Assembly (NCBI RefSeq): GCF_900007165.1 | Contig: NZ_CYGY02000007.1 | Location: 29,181-93,180 of the forward strand | Length of the DNA stretch: 64,000 nucleotides | Direction: 5' to 3' | Origin: Paraburkholderia piptadeniae | GTDB taxonomy: Bacteria > Pseudomonadota > Gammaproteobacteria > Burkholderiales > Burkholderiaceae | Shown here: piece by piece, positions 26,218 to 38,247 of the stretch | Position numbering within the stretch: position 1 is the first letter of the stretch | How the letters are laid out: each line of letters starts with the position of its first letter | Program-made: the position numbers and the translations under genes | Notes under the pieces: model-generated | What the model was told of the DNA's origin: nothing | Database searches by the model: none | Seen by the model: the letters and a program-made list of their open reading frames with translations, nothing else

Positions 26218-26252
26218 GGACAAACGGCACGCATAGCAGGACAATCCGTACA
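26218..26252. promoter_or_regulatory. AraC-type operator, copy 3 (pobR / transporter)
   Basis: GGACA (26218-26222) and GGACA (26239-26243), 21 bp apart, then ATC-CGT-A-CA. It shares the GGACA-N16-GGACA-N3-CGT-N-CA core with copies 1 and 2, though the outer flanks differ. It lies 17 bp before the AraC gene ATG and upstream of the divergent transporter. Confidence 0.65.
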
Positions 26253-26269
26253 GGTCAGCAGGAGACCGC

Positions 26270-27163
26270 ATGAGGAAAATCCCTAACTATGATTTATACG
26301 GCGAATCCGCGCGGCCGGCCTGGTACGACGCATTCAATTTCGAGTGGATTCCTGAGCGCAGTCGTCCGAACGACTGGCATATCGCCGCGCATCGGCACGA
26401 CGCGCTGCTGCAGGTTCTGTACATTCGCAGCGGCAGCGGGCATGTCGTGATCGAAAGCGAGAAGCACACGTTCTCGCCGCCGTGCGTAGTGGTTCTGCCT
26501 GCTCAAACCGTGCATGGTTTTGTGTTTTCGCCGGAAATCGACGGGCTGGTGATTACTGCCGCGCAACGCGCCCTGGAGTCACTTTCGAAAGCGCTATCGC
26601 CTGGGCTGCTGCCCGTGATTCAGCGCCCCGCCGTAATCCCCGTGAAGACGTCAGCGGGCAACGACACGCTGATGCCGCTCTTCACGCTGCTCGAACAGGA
26701 ATACCGTGGCAATGCGCGCGGTCACATTGCGGCGGGCATGTCGCTGATGATTGCACTTTTCGTGCAAGTAGCAAGGTTGGGCGATGCGGCGGCGATGCCG
26801 GCGACGGGCGCTGTCGCCGATCGCCGCAGCGGTCAGGTCAGGCGTTTTCGCGAACTGGTCGCCGCGCATTTCCGCGAGCATCGGCCCGTCGAGTTCTATG
26901 CCGAAAAACTTGGCATCACGGCCGCGCAATTGAGCCGTATTTGCCGAGACGAACTCGGCCATTCGCCGATGTCGCTCGTCAACGAATATCTGATACGCGA
27001 GGCACAGCGCGATCTGGTCTATTCAGGTTTGACGATCAAACAGATCGCGCACGCGCTTGGCTTCGAAGATGCGGCGTATTTCAGCCGCTATTTCCGCAAG
27101 CAGACGGGCGCGACGCCCAAGGAATTCCAGGCCGCGGCGCACACCGATCTGTCATTGAGCTGA
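26270..27163 (+). CDS. pobR: AraC family regulator PobR (copy 2)
   Basis: A 297-residue AraC-family regulator: N-terminal cupin domain (HRHDALLQVLYIRSGSGHVV, PAQTVHGFVF) and C-terminal HTH pair (LGITAAQLSRICRDELG, LTIKQIAHALGFEDAAYFSR). It converges on pobA, 13 bp between stops. AraC-type PobR proteins activate pobA in response to 4-hydroxybenzoate. It is clearly related to the regulator at 20393, which supports recruitment of the same regulatory logic by the P450 block. Confidence 0.88.
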   Translation: MRKIPNYDLYGESARPAWYDAFNFEWIPERSRPNDWHIAAHRHDALLQVLYIRSGSGHVVIESEKHTFSPPCVVVLPAQTVHGFVFSPEIDGLVITAAQRALESLSKALSPGLLPVIQRPAVIPVKTSAGNDTLMPLFTLLEQEYRGNARGHIAAGMSLMIALFVQVARLGDAAAMPATGAVADRRSGQVRRFRELVAAHFREHRPVEFYAEKLGITAAQLSRICRDELGHSPMSLVNEYLIREAQRDLVYSGLTIKQIAHALGFEDAAYFSRYFRKQTGATPKEFQAAAHTDLSLS

Positions 27164-27176
27164 ACGCACGTACCGC

Positions 27177-28665
<1,489 letters not shown>

Positions 28666-30798
28666 CTAAGTGGCGGCCATGCCGTCATAGTCCCGCGCCG
28701 CCAACAGGTCGAGCAGCGACGAAGGGTCCGCGGGTTTGACGAGATAATGATCGACGCCTGCCTCCATGGCCCGCCGTACGTTCTCTTCCTGGCCATAGCC
28801 ACTTAGCGCAATCATCAGGGCTCCTGGGCAAGCACTTTCCTGCCGCAGACGTCTCGCGAGCTCGTAGCCCGTCATGTCCGGGAGGCCGATGTCGAGCACA
28901 ACCACATCCGGTCTCATGTCCGCGGCCGCGCGTAAGGCAGATTCACCGTCTATCGCGCAGTTGACGACGTATCCATGTATCGCCAGGAGCGCTTCCAGGC
29001 TTTCCGCGGAAGCAACGAGATCATCGACCACGAGAACACGCGTCGCCGCTTTCCGGTTAAGGTGCACGACAGGGGCAAGCGCGGGCGCGGTGCGCTCGGC
29101 CATGGTAGCCGGTAGCCGAACGGTGAACTCCGAACCTTTGCCGGGACCATCGCTTTTGCACTCGACGGACCCGCCGTGCAGTTCCGTCAAATGCCTGACG
29201 AGCGTCAGACCGATACCGAGTCCCCCCAATGACCGGTGCAATGAGGCGTCCGCTTGCGCAAAGAGATCGAACGCGTGCGGCAGAAACGCCGCGTCGATGC
29301 CCAGGCCATCGTCGGCGACGGTAATCGACGCGACGCCATCGGCAAAGCGCGTGGACAGCGAGATATGGCCGCCTTTCGGCGTGAACTTCGATGAATTGTT
29401 GAGCAGATTCGCGACGATCTGCGCGAGCCGGACGACATCGCCATCCACGACTACGTTGACAGCCTCCTCGTCGCAGATCAACGTCTGCGAACGGCGGATG
29501 AGGTGCGGGCGACTGGTCTCGACCGCCCGACCAATCACGATGGAAAGCGGCACAGGCGCCTTGCGCAGCGTGACCGTCCCCCTCGCGATTCGGGAAGCGT
29601 CGAGAAGGTCTTCGACAATGCGCGCCATGTGTTCAACCTGCGTGCCAACAATCTCACTCGCCCAATGCAGTACTTCTGCATCTCCCGGCTTTGCGCTGCG
29701 CAACACTGCGGCCGCGTTGGCGATGGGTGCGAGTGGATTGCGCAATTCATGTGCGAGCATCGCGAGAAATTCGTTCTTGCGTCTGTCGCCATCACGGAGC
29801 GCGGAGAATAGCAACGCATTCTCGAGCGCGATGGCAGCACGGCTGACGAACTCCTGGATCAACGTCACCTGCTCGGCCGGCACGGCTCCATCCGACGAAC
29901 AGAGAACAATCGCGCCCCTCTGGCTGCCGGTCAGCAGCGGATATGCACTCACTTGCCGAACATCTTCGACAACGGATTCTTCTCCAACGCCTTCACTGAC
30001 GCTCTCATCCACGGAGGGTTCGATATCCGGACTATCTTCGTACAGCAATCGATGCACAAAGCGGTTCACGCCGGGAAAGACGGGCGAAAGCGTACGGGAC
30101 TGAAATGCGGCAAAATCCGGCGCGTTTGGCTCGTTCCGTCTTGCGGACCTCACGGTAACGTCAGCGGCAAACTCGCCGATGCCCTTGACTGCAACGAAGG
30201 CCATGTCGGCAAGTTCGCTGGATGCCAGTTCGGCGATGTGCTGCATCGTGGTGTCGATATCCAGCGACCGGGTCAGCACATGGCTCGCGGCCGCCAGAAA
30301 ATCGGCGCATTGCCGCGCCCGCTCGGCCGCAGCCCTGCCCGTCTCGGCTCGCACGAACGCCTCGCGTTCTTCCGCGTGCACGAGAAGTTCCTGATGCATG
30401 CGGTGCATTTCCACGAAGACCTTGACTTTCGAGCGCAGAATTTCCGGGACGACGGGCGCTGAAATATAGTCGACTGCGCCGAGCGAATAGGCCCGCGTCA
30501 TCTCCGACTCGTCGACATAGGCGGTCACGAAGATGATGGGCGTTCTGGCCGTGCGTCGATACGCGCGCAACAGCGACGCTGTTTCGAGACCATCCATGCC
30601 CGGCATCTTCACGTCGAGCAGAATAACCGCAAAGGTTCGCTCAAGCACCGTCTTCAACGCTTCGGGGCCCGATCCGACGGCAATCACGTTCTCGCCGAGT
30701 TCCTCGAGGATGGTGCGCATGACCACGTGCTGCTGCGGCAAATCATCCACCACGAGGATGTTGACAGGCTGCCGCGAGATGGCTGCGGCGTTGTCCAT
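28666..30798 (-). CDS. Hybrid histidine kinase: REC-GAF-HisKA-HATPase-REC
   Basis: A 710-residue cytosolic signalling protein. An N-terminal receiver has Asp62 in LLDVKMPGMDG. Residues about 150-330 are a GAF-like sensor, HisKA has His350 in FLAMLAHELRNPL, the ATPase domain follows with DDGLGID and GGLGIGLTLVR, and a C-terminal receiver has VVLDIGLPDMTGYE. No membrane helix is seen. It starts 9 bp after the stop of the HAMP-array kinase and is probably co-transcribed, so it may receive phosphate from that kinase through its N-terminal receiver. Confidence 0.9.
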   Translation of the reverse strand: MDNAAAISRQPVNILVVDDLPQQHVVMRTILEELGENVIAVGSGPEALKTVLERTFAVILLDVKMPGMDGLETASLLRAYRRTARTPIIFVTAYVDESEMTRAYSLGAVDYISAPVVPEILRSKVKVFVEMHRMHQELLVHAEEREAFVRAETGRAAAERARQCADFLAAASHVLTRSLDIDTTMQHIAELASSELADMAFVAVKGIGEFAADVTVRSARRNEPNAPDFAAFQSRTLSPVFPGVNRFVHRLLYEDSPDIEPSVDESVSEGVGEESVVEDVRQVSAYPLLTGSQRGAIVLCSSDGAVPAEQVTLIQEFVSRAAIALENALLFSALRDGDRRKNEFLAMLAHELRNPLAPIANAAAVLRSAKPGDAEVLHWASEIVGTQVEHMARIVEDLLDASRIARGTVTLRKAPVPLSIVIGRAVETSRPHLIRRSQTLICDEEAVNVVVDGDVVRLAQIVANLLNNSSKFTPKGGHISLSTRFADGVASITVADDGLGIDAAFLPHAFDLFAQADASLHRSLGGLGIGLTLVRHLTELHGGSVECKSDGPGKGSEFTVRLPATMAERTAPALAPVVHLNRKAATRVLVVDDLVASAESLEALLAIHGYVVNCAIDGESALRAAADMRPDVVVLDIGLPDMTGYELARRLRQESACPGALMIALSGYGQEENVRRAMEAGVDHYLVKPADPSSLLDLLAARDYDGMAAT

Positions 30799-30807
30799 AG
30801 CTTTCTC

Positions 30808-33800
30808 CTAGCGGCGCAGCCACGCGTGAAGCACCGCAAGCAGATCTTCGCGTTTGACGGGTTTCGACAGATAGTCCCACGCGCCCGCTTCGATGCAACG
30901 TTCGCGATCTCCCTTCATGGCTTTCGCGGTCACTGCGATGATTGGCAGCGTGCGCCCGACCGGGCGCTCGCGGATTTTGCTCGTGGTGGCGAGACCATCC
31001 ATTTCCGGCATCATGATGTCCATCAGGACAATGTCGATTTCAGGGTCCGCTTCCACGAGCCGGACCGCGTCGCTTCCGTTGTCTACCCAGACATGGCGCA
31101 TCCCAATGTCCTCGAGCACACGCGCGAGCGCGAAGACGTTGCGCTGATCGTCATCCACGATCAGCGCCTTGCGCCCGTCAAGATCCGCGCTGGAGTCATG
31201 CAGACAGTTGATGATGTCGCGTGCCTGATCGGGCAGCCATTTCCGGTCGAGGTGCAGCGACGCCACGGTTATATCGAGCAGGCGGCTCATATCGGCAGCG
31301 ACGAAAGCAGTGAAGCATTTCATATCGCAGGCCCATGGGCCGGCCGCTTTATCGGGGGCAAACACGATGAGCGGCAGAGGCGCGAAAAGCTCGCGGATCG
31401 CGAAAGCTGCTTTCATATGGTCGATGGCCGTTTCGAACAGTCCTGCGCCCGTCACGACAGCGCAAAGATCCTCATCGGTCAGTGCACCCATCAGTTGTTC
31501 ACATGTCGCTGCAAAGACCGGCGCGATCTTCTCGCTTGAGACAAGCGCGACAAACCGTTCCCGCTCGGGTGAATCGGGCAGCGCGACGAGGAGCTTGCGC
31601 GGTGTGGCATCGGCATAACGAGCCAGCGTGCCCAATGCATTGTCCAGAATCTCACGCGACTGGATCGGCTTGGCAAGAAAGGCGAACGCGCCGGCTTGGA
31701 GCGCGTGCGCACGCGACTCGTCCGTCGAGATCACGCAGACGGGAACGTGACGCGTGGCCATATCGTTCTTGAGGTGGCCCAGAACACACCAGCCGTCCAT
31801 ATCCGGGAGAAACAGATCGAGCGCGATGATATTGGGCCTGAACCGATCGGCGAGCGTTAGCGCGGGCGCGCCCAGCGGGGTGACGAGCCCCTTGAACCCC
31901 CGCTCTCTCGCCACATCCAGCAGGAAATGCGCAGACGCGAGGTCGTTCTCGACGATCAGCAGCACGCGGTCCCCGGTCATGATGTTGAACCGGTCGTCGT
32001 CAGGCGTGCCAGCGAGATCGTGCGGGTCGCTGACGACGGTATCGATGGCCTCGTGTGCCGCAAGCGCTCCGGCCTCACTGACGGCGTCGCTGCTGAGTGC
32101 GGCCGCGGCATCGTCGCCGGAAACAGAAGCCGTCTTCCTCGCAACGCGGCCCATCTCGCCCGACAACGGCAGATAGAGCGTGAAAGTACTACCCTTGTTC
32201 GGCGAGCTGACGAGCCGCATTTCGCCACCCAGCAGTTTTGACAATTCGCGGCTGATTGCAAGGCCAAGACCCGTGCCGCCGTACTTGCGGCTCGTGCTGC
32301 CATCGGCCTGCTGGAATGCCTCGAAGACGATCTTCTGCTTGACGGCCGAAATGCCGATGCCCGTATCGGACACTGAGAACGCGATCACCTGCGCCGCGCG
32401 ATTCAGTGCCTCGTTGTCAGCGGCCCAACCACCGAACGTTTCTTCGATCGACAGCGTGACATGTCCTCGATGCGTGAACTTGAACGCATTCGACAACAGG
32501 TTCCTGAGGATCTGCTGCAAGCGCTTGATGTCGGTGCGGATCGACACAGGCAGGCGTTTGCCGAGATGGATGACGAAATCGACGTTGCGTGACTCGGCGA
32601 CGTGGCGGAACGTGCGCTCCAGATAAGATTTCAGGTCGGCCAGGCGATGTTCGGCAAAATCCATCACGACCGTACCCGACTCGATCTTTGAAAGGTCGAG
32701 AATGTCGTTGATCAGTGTTAGCAGTTCGTTGCCCGACGAGTGAATTGTGCGCGAGAAGTCGATCTGTTTCGCCGACAGGTTGCCTTCGGGATTCTTGCAC
32801 AGCTGATCGGAGAGAATGAGCAGGCTGTTGAGCGGCGTGCGCAACTCGTGGGACATGTTGGCGAGAAATTCCGACTTGTACTTCGACGTCAATGCCAGCT
32901 GCTTCGCCTTTTCCTCGAGTGCCTGGCGTGCCTGCTCGACTTCTGCATTCTTGCGCTCGACTTCCTGATTCTGGTGCGCGAGAAGGCGTGCCTTTTGCTG
33001 CAACTCCTGATTAGTCTGCTGTGATTCCTCCTGCCGGCTCTGCAGTTCATGCGCAAGCGATTGCGACTGCGTGAGGAGAACTTCCGTCCGGGTGCTGGCC
33101 TGGATCGTATTGATGACAAGGCCGATGCTTTCCATCAACTGATCGAGGAACGCAAGATGAGTCGGATTGAAGCGCTCGGACGAAGCAAGCTCGATTACGC
33201 CTTTCACCTGCCCCTCAAACACAATCGGCAGTACCAGAACATTGTGCGGCACGATGCTGACCAGCCCGGATGCAGTGCGGATCGTATCGCTGGCCATTAG
33301 CTCCAGCAGGATCTTGCTGCGCTCCACTGCGCATTGACCGACGAGTCCTTCGCCCAACTGCACGCGTTTGCCGTGCGACAGACGGCCGCTCGATGCATAG
33401 CTCGCTATCAGCCGCAGCGACGCGGCATCATCGGCCGAATCCAGCACGAAGAACCCGGCTTGCTGCACGCCGACCACGGGCGCAAGCTCAGACAGGATCA
33501 ACTGACCGACAGCGACCAGATCCTTCTGCCCCGGCAGCATGCGGCTGAACTTCGCGAGGTTCGTCTTGAGCCAGTCCTGTTCGGCATTGACCTGCGTCGT
33601 ATCCTTCAGGTTACGGATCATCTCGTTGATCGTGTCCTTCAGGGCCGCGACCTCACCCAATGCCTCGACGGTGATCGACCGCGTGAGGTCGCCCTGCGTG
33701 ACGGCCGTCGCGACTTCGTCGATGGCCCGCACCTGCGTCGTGAGATTCGCCGCAAGCTGGTTGACGTTTTCCGTCAGCCCCTTCCACGTCCCCGATGCGC

Positions 33801-34464
33801 CCGGCACCTTCGCCTGGCCGCCGAGCTTGCCCTCGACACCGACCTCGCGCGCCACGGTCGTCACCTGATCGGCGAACGTCGCGAGCGTATCCGTCATGCT
33901 GTTGATCGTGTCCGCGAGCGCCGCGATTTCGCCTTTCGCTTCCACCGTCAGCTTGCGCTCGAGGTCGCCGTTCGCGACGGCCGTCACCACCTTCGCGATG
34001 CCGCGCACCTGGCTCGTCAGGTTGCCCGCCATGAGGTTCACGTTGTCGGTCAGATCCTTCCACGTGCCCGCGACGCCCTGCACATAGGCCTGCCCACCGA
34101 GTTTGCCTCCCGTGCCGACCTCGTGCGCAACCCGTGTCACTTCGGATGCGAACGATCGCAACTGATCCACCATCGTATTGATGGTGTTCTTCAGTTCGAG
34201 CATTTCGCCCTCGACGTCGACGGTAATTTTCTTCGACAGGTCACCCGCTGCCACGGCCTTCGTCACATCAGCGATATTGCGCACCTGACTTGTGAGATTG
34301 CCCGCCATGAAGTTGACGTTGTCGGTGAGATCCTTCCACGTACCGGCGACACCCTGTACGTCTGCCTGCCCGCCGAGCTTGCCTTCCGTGCCCACTTCGC
34401 GCGCCACGCGCGTCACCTCGGATCGCCCGCCATGAAGTTGACGGTGTCGGTGAGATCCTTCCAC
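30808..34464 (-). CDS. HAMP-array hybrid histidine kinase, C-terminal part (frameshifted)
   Basis: The 3' part of a giant hybrid kinase, 1218 codons if begun at ATG 34464. Residues 16-291 are three 92-residue HAMP units, about 310-450 a GAF domain ([20 protein letters not shown]), 452-520 a coiled coil, then HisKA with His529 ([16 protein letters not shown]), HATPase ([25 protein letters not shown]), a receiver ([14 protein letters not shown]), a degenerate receiver-like stretch and a last receiver ([13 protein letters not shown]). The first 15 codons are out-of-frame sequence of the upstream part. The kinase half is complete, so an expressed fragment could still act, but without the N-terminal sensor. 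Confidence 0.8.
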   Translation of the reverse strand: MEGSHRHRQLHGGRSEVTRVAREVGTEGKLGGQADVQGVAGTWKDLTDNVNFMAGNLTSQVRNIADVTKAVAAGDLSKKITVDVEGEMLELKNTINTMVDQLRSFASEVTRVAHEVGTGGKLGGQAYVQGVAGTWKDLTDNVNLMAGNLTSQVRGIAKVVTAVANGDLERKLTVEAKGEIAALADTINSMTDTLATFADQVTTVAREVGVEGKLGGQAKVPGASGTWKGLTENVNQLAANLTTQVRAIDEVATAVTQGDLTRSITVEALGEVAALKDTINEMIRNLKDTTQVNAEQDWLKTNLAKFSRMLPGQKDLVAVGQLILSELAPVVGVQQAGFFVLDSADDAASLRLIASYASSGRLSHGKRVQLGEGLVGQCAVERSKILLELMASDTIRTASGLVSIVPHNVLVLPIVFEGQVKGVIELASSERFNPTHLAFLDQLMESIGLVINTIQASTRTEVLLTQSQSLAHELQSRQEESQQTNQELQQKARLLAHQNQEVERKNAEVEQARQALEEKAKQLALTSKYKSEFLANMSHELRTPLNSLLILSDQLCKNPEGNLSAKQIDFSRTIHSSGNELLTLINDILDLSKIESGTVVMDFAEHRLADLKSYLERTFRHVAESRNVDFVIHLGKRLPVSIRTDIKRLQQILRNLLSNAFKFTHRGHVTLSIEETFGGWAADNEALNRAAQVIAFSVSDTGIGISAVKQKIVFEAFQQADGSTSRKYGGTGLGLAISRELSKLLGGEMRLVSSPNKGSTFTLYLPLSGEMGRVARKTASVSGDDAAAALSSDAVSEAGALAAHEAIDTVVSDPHDLAGTPDDDRFNIMTGDRVLLIVENDLASAHFLLDVARERGFKGLVTPLGAPALTLADRFRPNIIALDLFLPDMDGWCVLGHLKNDMATRHVPVCVISTDESRAHALQAGAFAFLAKPIQSREILDNALGTLARYADATPRKLLVALPDSPERERFVALVSSEKIAPVFAATCEQLMGALTDEDLCAVVTGAGLFETAIDHMKAAFAIRELFAPLPLIVFAPDKAAGPWACDMKCFTAFVAADMSRLLDITVASLHLDRKWLPDQARDIINCLHDSSADLDGRKALIVDDDQRNVFALARVLEDIGMRHVWVDNGSDAVRLVEADPEIDIVLMDIMMPEMDGLATTSKIRERPVGRTLPIIAVTAKAMKGDRERCIEAGAWDYLSKPVKREDLLAVLHAWLRR

Positions 34465-35924
34465 GTACCGGCGGCACCCCGTACGTCCGCCTGCCCGCCG
34501 AGCTTGCCTTCCGTGCCGACCTCGCGCGCCACGCGCGTCACTTCGGACGCGAACGCGCGCAACTGGTCGACCATCGTATTAATGGTGTTCTTCAGTTCGA
34601 GGATTTCGCCCTTGACATCGACGGTGATGTTTTTCGAGAGGTCGCCGGCTGCCACGGCCTTCGTCACCCCGGCGACGTTACGCACCTGGCTCGTCAGATT
34701 GCCCGCCATGAAGTTGACGTTGTCGGTGAGATCCTTCCATGTCCCGGCGACACCCTCGACATCCGCCTGCCCGCCGAGCTTGCCTTCCGTGCCGACCTCG
34801 CGTGCCACGCGCGTCACTTCGGATGCGAACGAGCGCAACTGGTCGACCATCGTATTGATGGTGTTCTTCAGTTCGAGCATTTCGCCCTTCACGTCGACGG
34901 TGATGTTCTTCGAGAGGTCACCGGCTGCCACGGCATTCGTCACCCCGACGATGTTGCGCACCTGGCTCGTCAGATTGCCCGCCATGAAGTTGACGTTGTC
35001 GGTGAGATCCTTCCACGTACCGGCGACACCCCATACGTCTGCCTGCCCGCCGAGCTTGCCTTCCGTACCGACCTCGCGCGCCACGCGTGTCACTTCGGAC
35101 GCGAACGCGCGCAACTGGTCGACCATCGTGTTGATGGTGTTCTTCAGTTCAAGAATCTCGCCTTCGACATCAGCAGTTATCTTCTTCGAGAGGTCGCCGG
35201 CTGCCACGGCTGTGGTCACGTCCGCGATATTGCGAACCTGTGCCGTCAGATTGCTGCCCATCGAATTGACCGAGTCGGTCAGGTCTTTCCATGTACCGGT
35301 GAGACCTTGCACGTCCGCCTGCCCGCCGAGCTTGCCTTCCGTGCCGACCTCGCGCGCCACGCGCGTCACCTCGGATGCAAACGAGCCGAGCTGATCGACC
35401 ATCGTGTTGATCGTGTTCTTCAGTTCGAGAAGTTCGCCCTTGACATCGACGGTGATGTTTTTCGAGAGGTCGCCCGCTGCCACGGCCTTCGTCACCTCGG
35501 CGATGTTACGCACCTGGCTCGTCAGATTGCCCGCCATGAAGTTGACGTTGTCGGTGAGATCCTTCCATGTCCCGGCGACACCCTCGACATCCGCCTGCCC
35601 GCCGAGCTTGCCTTCCGTGCCCACTTCGCGCGCGACGCGCGTCACCTCGGATGCGAACGAGCGCAACTGGTCCACCATCGTGTTAACGGTGTTCTTCAGT
35701 TCGAGCATTTCGCCCTTGACGTCGACGGTGATCTTCTTCGAAAGATCGCCAGCCGCAACCGCCCTGGTCACCTCGGAGATGTTGCGTACCTGGCTCGTCA
35801 GATTGCCTGCCATCGAGTTGACCGAGTCGGTCAGATCCTTCCACGTGCCCGCCACGCCCTGCACGTCGGCCTGTCCACCGAGCTTGCCTTCAGTGCAGAC
35901 CTCGCGTGCGACGCGCGTGACTTC
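33592..35924 (-). repeat. Tandem 276-bp HAMP-domain repeat array
   Basis: Nine 92-residue units of the type [63 protein letters not shown]. Unit starts step by exactly 276 bp from 35924 to 34544; the unit starting at 34544 is cut after 40 residues, and three more start at 34419, 34143 and 33867. The first seven are nearly identical at the protein level; the last two diverge. Such arrays are typical of Nik1/group III-like osmosensing kinases. Confidence 0.88.
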
Positions 35925-36689
35925 GACAGCGAACGTACCGAGCTGCTCGACCATCGTGTTGACCGTCATGGCCGTGTGCAGGAATTCGCCCTGCAACGCC
36001 CGCCCATCGGCTTCGAGCGCCATGCTCTTCGAAAGATCACCTTGTGCAACTGCGCCGATGACTCGCGCCACTTCGCTCGTCGGATGAACAAGGTCTGCAA
36101 TCAGCGAATTCACGGCGTCGACTGAGTCACCCCAGAAGCCGCGCGCATCAGGAAGTGCCGCGCGCTCCTTCAGTCGCCCCTCTTTGCCGACAACTTTGCT
36201 CAGCCGGCCGATTTCTTCCGAGATGCGGATGTTTAGCTCGACCACACCGGTAAAGACACTTGCCACCTTGCCGTATATGTCTGTCCAGTCCGCGGGCAAC
36301 GACGCGGCTTCACCTTTCTGCAATGCAATCAGCGCGGAGAGCATCGCTCTCATGCACTCGCGTGCGATCGTCACGCTGTCGAAGAGCAGGTTCACGCGGG
36401 ATGCGCTATCGAGCCATACGCCCGACAGGGAATCGCTCTCGATAGCGACTTCTCCCTTGATAAAGCCGCTGCCGGACAGATGTTTCGACATCTCGCCGAG
36501 GCCCTGTGCAATGCTCCTCGTCTGAGAGGCTAGCGTGTTGAACTCGGACGCCACCTGCGCCGCCTCACCAGACCAGCTATCGGGCAGACGATGCGATGTG
36601 TCGCCCCGGCGCAGCGCATTCAGAGCTGCGGCGATATGGGCGAATGGATCATCGGATTGCAGCGGTGACTCGACTTCGACCGTTTCCAT
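34413..36689 (-). CDS. HAMP-array hybrid histidine kinase, N-terminal part (frameshifted)
   Basis: The 5' part of the same kinase, starting at ATG 36689 ([11 protein letters not shown]) with AGGTGAGGA as SD. It has no signal peptide or membrane helix. The first 260 residues are helical, then come a divergent HAMP ([20 protein letters not shown]) and five full 92-residue HAMP units. The sixth unit breaks after NFMAG: 34427-34425 is the Gly codon of MAG, two extra bases follow, and the sequence jumps to the SEVTRV start of the next unit, giving DPR and a stop at 34413. About 151 bp of a repeat unit are missing, which is not a multiple of three. It could be a real mutation or a collapsed-repeat assembly error. 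Confidence 0.78.
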   Translation of the reverse strand: METVEVESPLQSDDPFAHIAAALNALRRGDTSHRLPDSWSGEAAQVASEFNTLASQTRSIAQGLGEMSKHLSGSGFIKGEVAIESDSLSGVWLDSASRVNLLFDSVTIARECMRAMLSALIALQKGEAASLPADWTDIYGKVASVFTGVVELNIRISEEIGRLSKVVGKEGRLKERAALPDARGFWGDSVDAVNSLIADLVHPTSEVARVIGAVAQGDLSKSMALEADGRALQGEFLHTAMTVNTMVEQLGTFAVEVTRVAREVCTEGKLGGQADVQGVAGTWKDLTDSVNSMAGNLTSQVRNISEVTRAVAAGDLSKKITVDVKGEMLELKNTVNTMVDQLRSFASEVTRVAREVGTEGKLGGQADVEGVAGTWKDLTDNVNFMAGNLTSQVRNIAEVTKAVAAGDLSKNITVDVKGELLELKNTINTMVDQLGSFASEVTRVAREVGTEGKLGGQADVQGLTGTWKDLTDSVNSMGSNLTAQVRNIADVTTAVAAGDLSKKITADVEGEILELKNTINTMVDQLRAFASEVTRVAREVGTEGKLGGQADVWGVAGTWKDLTDNVNFMAGNLTSQVRNIVGVTNAVAAGDLSKNITVDVKGEMLELKNTINTMVDQLRSFASEVTRVAREVGTEGKLGGQADVEGVAGTWKDLTDNVNFMAGNLTSQVRNVAGVTKAVAAGDLSKNITVDVKGEILELKNTINTMVDQLRAFASEVTRVAREVGTEGKLGGQADVRGAAGTWKDLTDTVNFMAGDPR

Positions 36690-37169
36690 GCGTTCCTCAC
36701 CTGTCACAAGCAAGTGGCTTCTTATGGTTTTAATTCCCGCAAACGTTTTTGGTCTGTTAATGCCGAAACCGGGTCCGCGCTGACGACATCTCCGCGAGAC
36801 GAGATCGCTTCCTTTGAAAGGAACAAATGTCCGTGGCAATAGGCATGCGCGTATGTGCGGCGCGGCCCCGGGTGTCGAGTCCTATGCCCCGAATCGCTTG
36901 ACGCCCGGCGCAACGGCATCCCCTTCGGATGCGCAAGCAGGATGCCCGCACCGGCTATGTCTTCTTCGTGTCCGTACTGGACAGCCCTGGAATAGGCATT
37001 GCTCATTGCTTCCCGGCCGAAACCACCCTTGTTGAGCGCATGCCACGCGCGGAATCCCGACCCCTCGGCGCGCCGCCTCACTGGCAGGCCGCCCCGCCAG
37101 TGCCATGCGCAGGCGGGCGCGGCAGCACATCGCAGTCGGAAAGGCGCGGGCCAGCTTGCGCAGCCGCTA
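36690..37169. other. Intergenic region upstream of the HAMP kinase
   Basis: About 480 bp with no gene I can support. Open frames on both strands lack SD signals and known motifs. The promoter of the HAMP-kinase operon should lie near 36700-36800. Confidence 0.4.
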
Positions 37170-37421
37170 GTCGCACCGCGTGATGAAACAGGCGAGGCGA
37201 TGGATCTCGACGCCTGCATCAAGACGGGCGACGCAGAAGAAATTGCGCAATTTGTTGAAAGTTCGTCCACGCAGAGCCAGCGGCGCAAAGGCGCGCCGTT
37301 TCAATCGGCCGTCTCGATGCTGAACTTCTATATCAACCAGACCGGCACAAACCTTCCCAGGCCGCGCCGCGACGTGCTCGAACAAGCCAGGCGCAAGCTG
37401 CGCAAAGCGTTCGGACGTGAG
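37170..37421 (+). pseudogene. DUF3175 protein remnant
   Basis: The translated segment (ETGEAMDLDACIKTGDAEEI, SQRRKGAPFQSAVSMLNFYI then NQTGTNLP, and ARRKLRKAFGRE) matches the small DUF3175 family, whose members end with a similar RRK, SALSMLTFYINRAGKNL and LFGR pattern. The normal Arg/Lys-rich N-terminus is not recognisable and the frame runs through the expected end into an antiporter remnant. ATG 37200 could start a shortened product. Confidence 0.55.
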
Positions 37422-37424
37422 CCT

Positions 37425-37690
37425 TGCGCGCAGATACTGCGGTTGCTCGTCGTCGGTGGAATCTTCGTGGCTATGGGCACTGCGAGCTCGATGTTCGAGC
37501 GCCTGCCTTGCAGCGCCGCGATGTTCTTCTGGATGCCGGTTTCGCGCCCGGCCCCGTAGGCGCCGGAGTGCTCGCGCTCTCCATCGCCCGCGATGCTGGC
37601 ATGCTGCACGTCCTCACGCAGGTCGCGCTGCCGGTGTCGCTGTTTGCGATCGGCTTGAGGCTGCGAATGCCGCATTCGACGCGTTGCGAA
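37425..37690 (+). pseudogene. Remnant of a cation:proton antiporter N-terminus
   Basis: In one frame VVGGIFVAMGTASSMFERLP and, after a shift near 37540, in another frame GFAPGPVGAGVLALSIARDA then GMLHVLTQVALPVSLFAIGL and RLRMP. Together these match the first two helices of CPA1-type Na+/H+ antiporters (GPLGAG, LHxLTEVAxLVSLFxIGLRLR). The rest of the gene is absent. It is joined directly to the DUF3175 remnant, so a deletion probably fused the two. Confidence 0.5.
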
Positions 37691-37799
37691 GTCGGCTGTA
37701 TCGCGATAGTGGAATCAGGACAGGTAACCCCCCGCTACGATGAGGCTTACCTATATCATCAGTGAATAGAACTGTGCGGCACCTGTTCGATCGGTGTCG

Positions 37800-38064
37800 C
37801 CGTCTTTCCTGCGCACCGGGCGTTTGCATTTGTGAAATGCCTTTTCGAACAACGATACGAGCTTGATTACCCAGCGGCGCACGCTCGAGTGATCGACCTC
37901 GATACCCCGTTCGCCCATCACTTCTCCAGACTGCGCGGACTCAGCGAGTACGCCATGTACCAGCGCACACATAGCAGGACCATGTCCAGCGGATGCAGCC
38001 GCTCACCAACTTTGCCAATACCGGCGGGCAGCGTCCTCCGCGGTTTCTTCGTCTTTGCCATCAT
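37800..38064 (-). mobile_element. IS6-family transposase remnant
   Basis: From ATG 38064 the frame reads KVGERLHPLDMVLLCVRWYM then AYSLSPRSLEK and a stop; the adjacent frame continues MGERGIEVDHSSVRRWVIKL. This is the start of IS6/IS26-type transposases (YRxSxRxxEEMMxERGIxVxxxTVxRW). The frame is broken once, and the catalytic DDE part after KRPV is missing. I could not identify terminal inverted repeats, so the element is dead and truncated. Confidence 0.6.
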
Positions 38065-38247
38065 GCGTGTCGTACCTTTCGATTCGAAAGAATCTACTCG
38101 GGCTCGTTAACCCAACGGAACCGACGCGGGCAGAATGCGCAATTCGCGGCGTCAAAATTGCGTGACAACGGTGAAAGCGATTTCGACGGTTGCTTGTCAA
38201 ACCGGCTTCGCGCGAGGACTTCTCCCAGGTATTGCGCCAGTAATGCA

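Noticed and set aside
33334..35394. 686-codon open frame antisense to the HAMP kinase
   Set aside because: Its repeats mirror the HAMP units on the other strand; no SD or own motifs.
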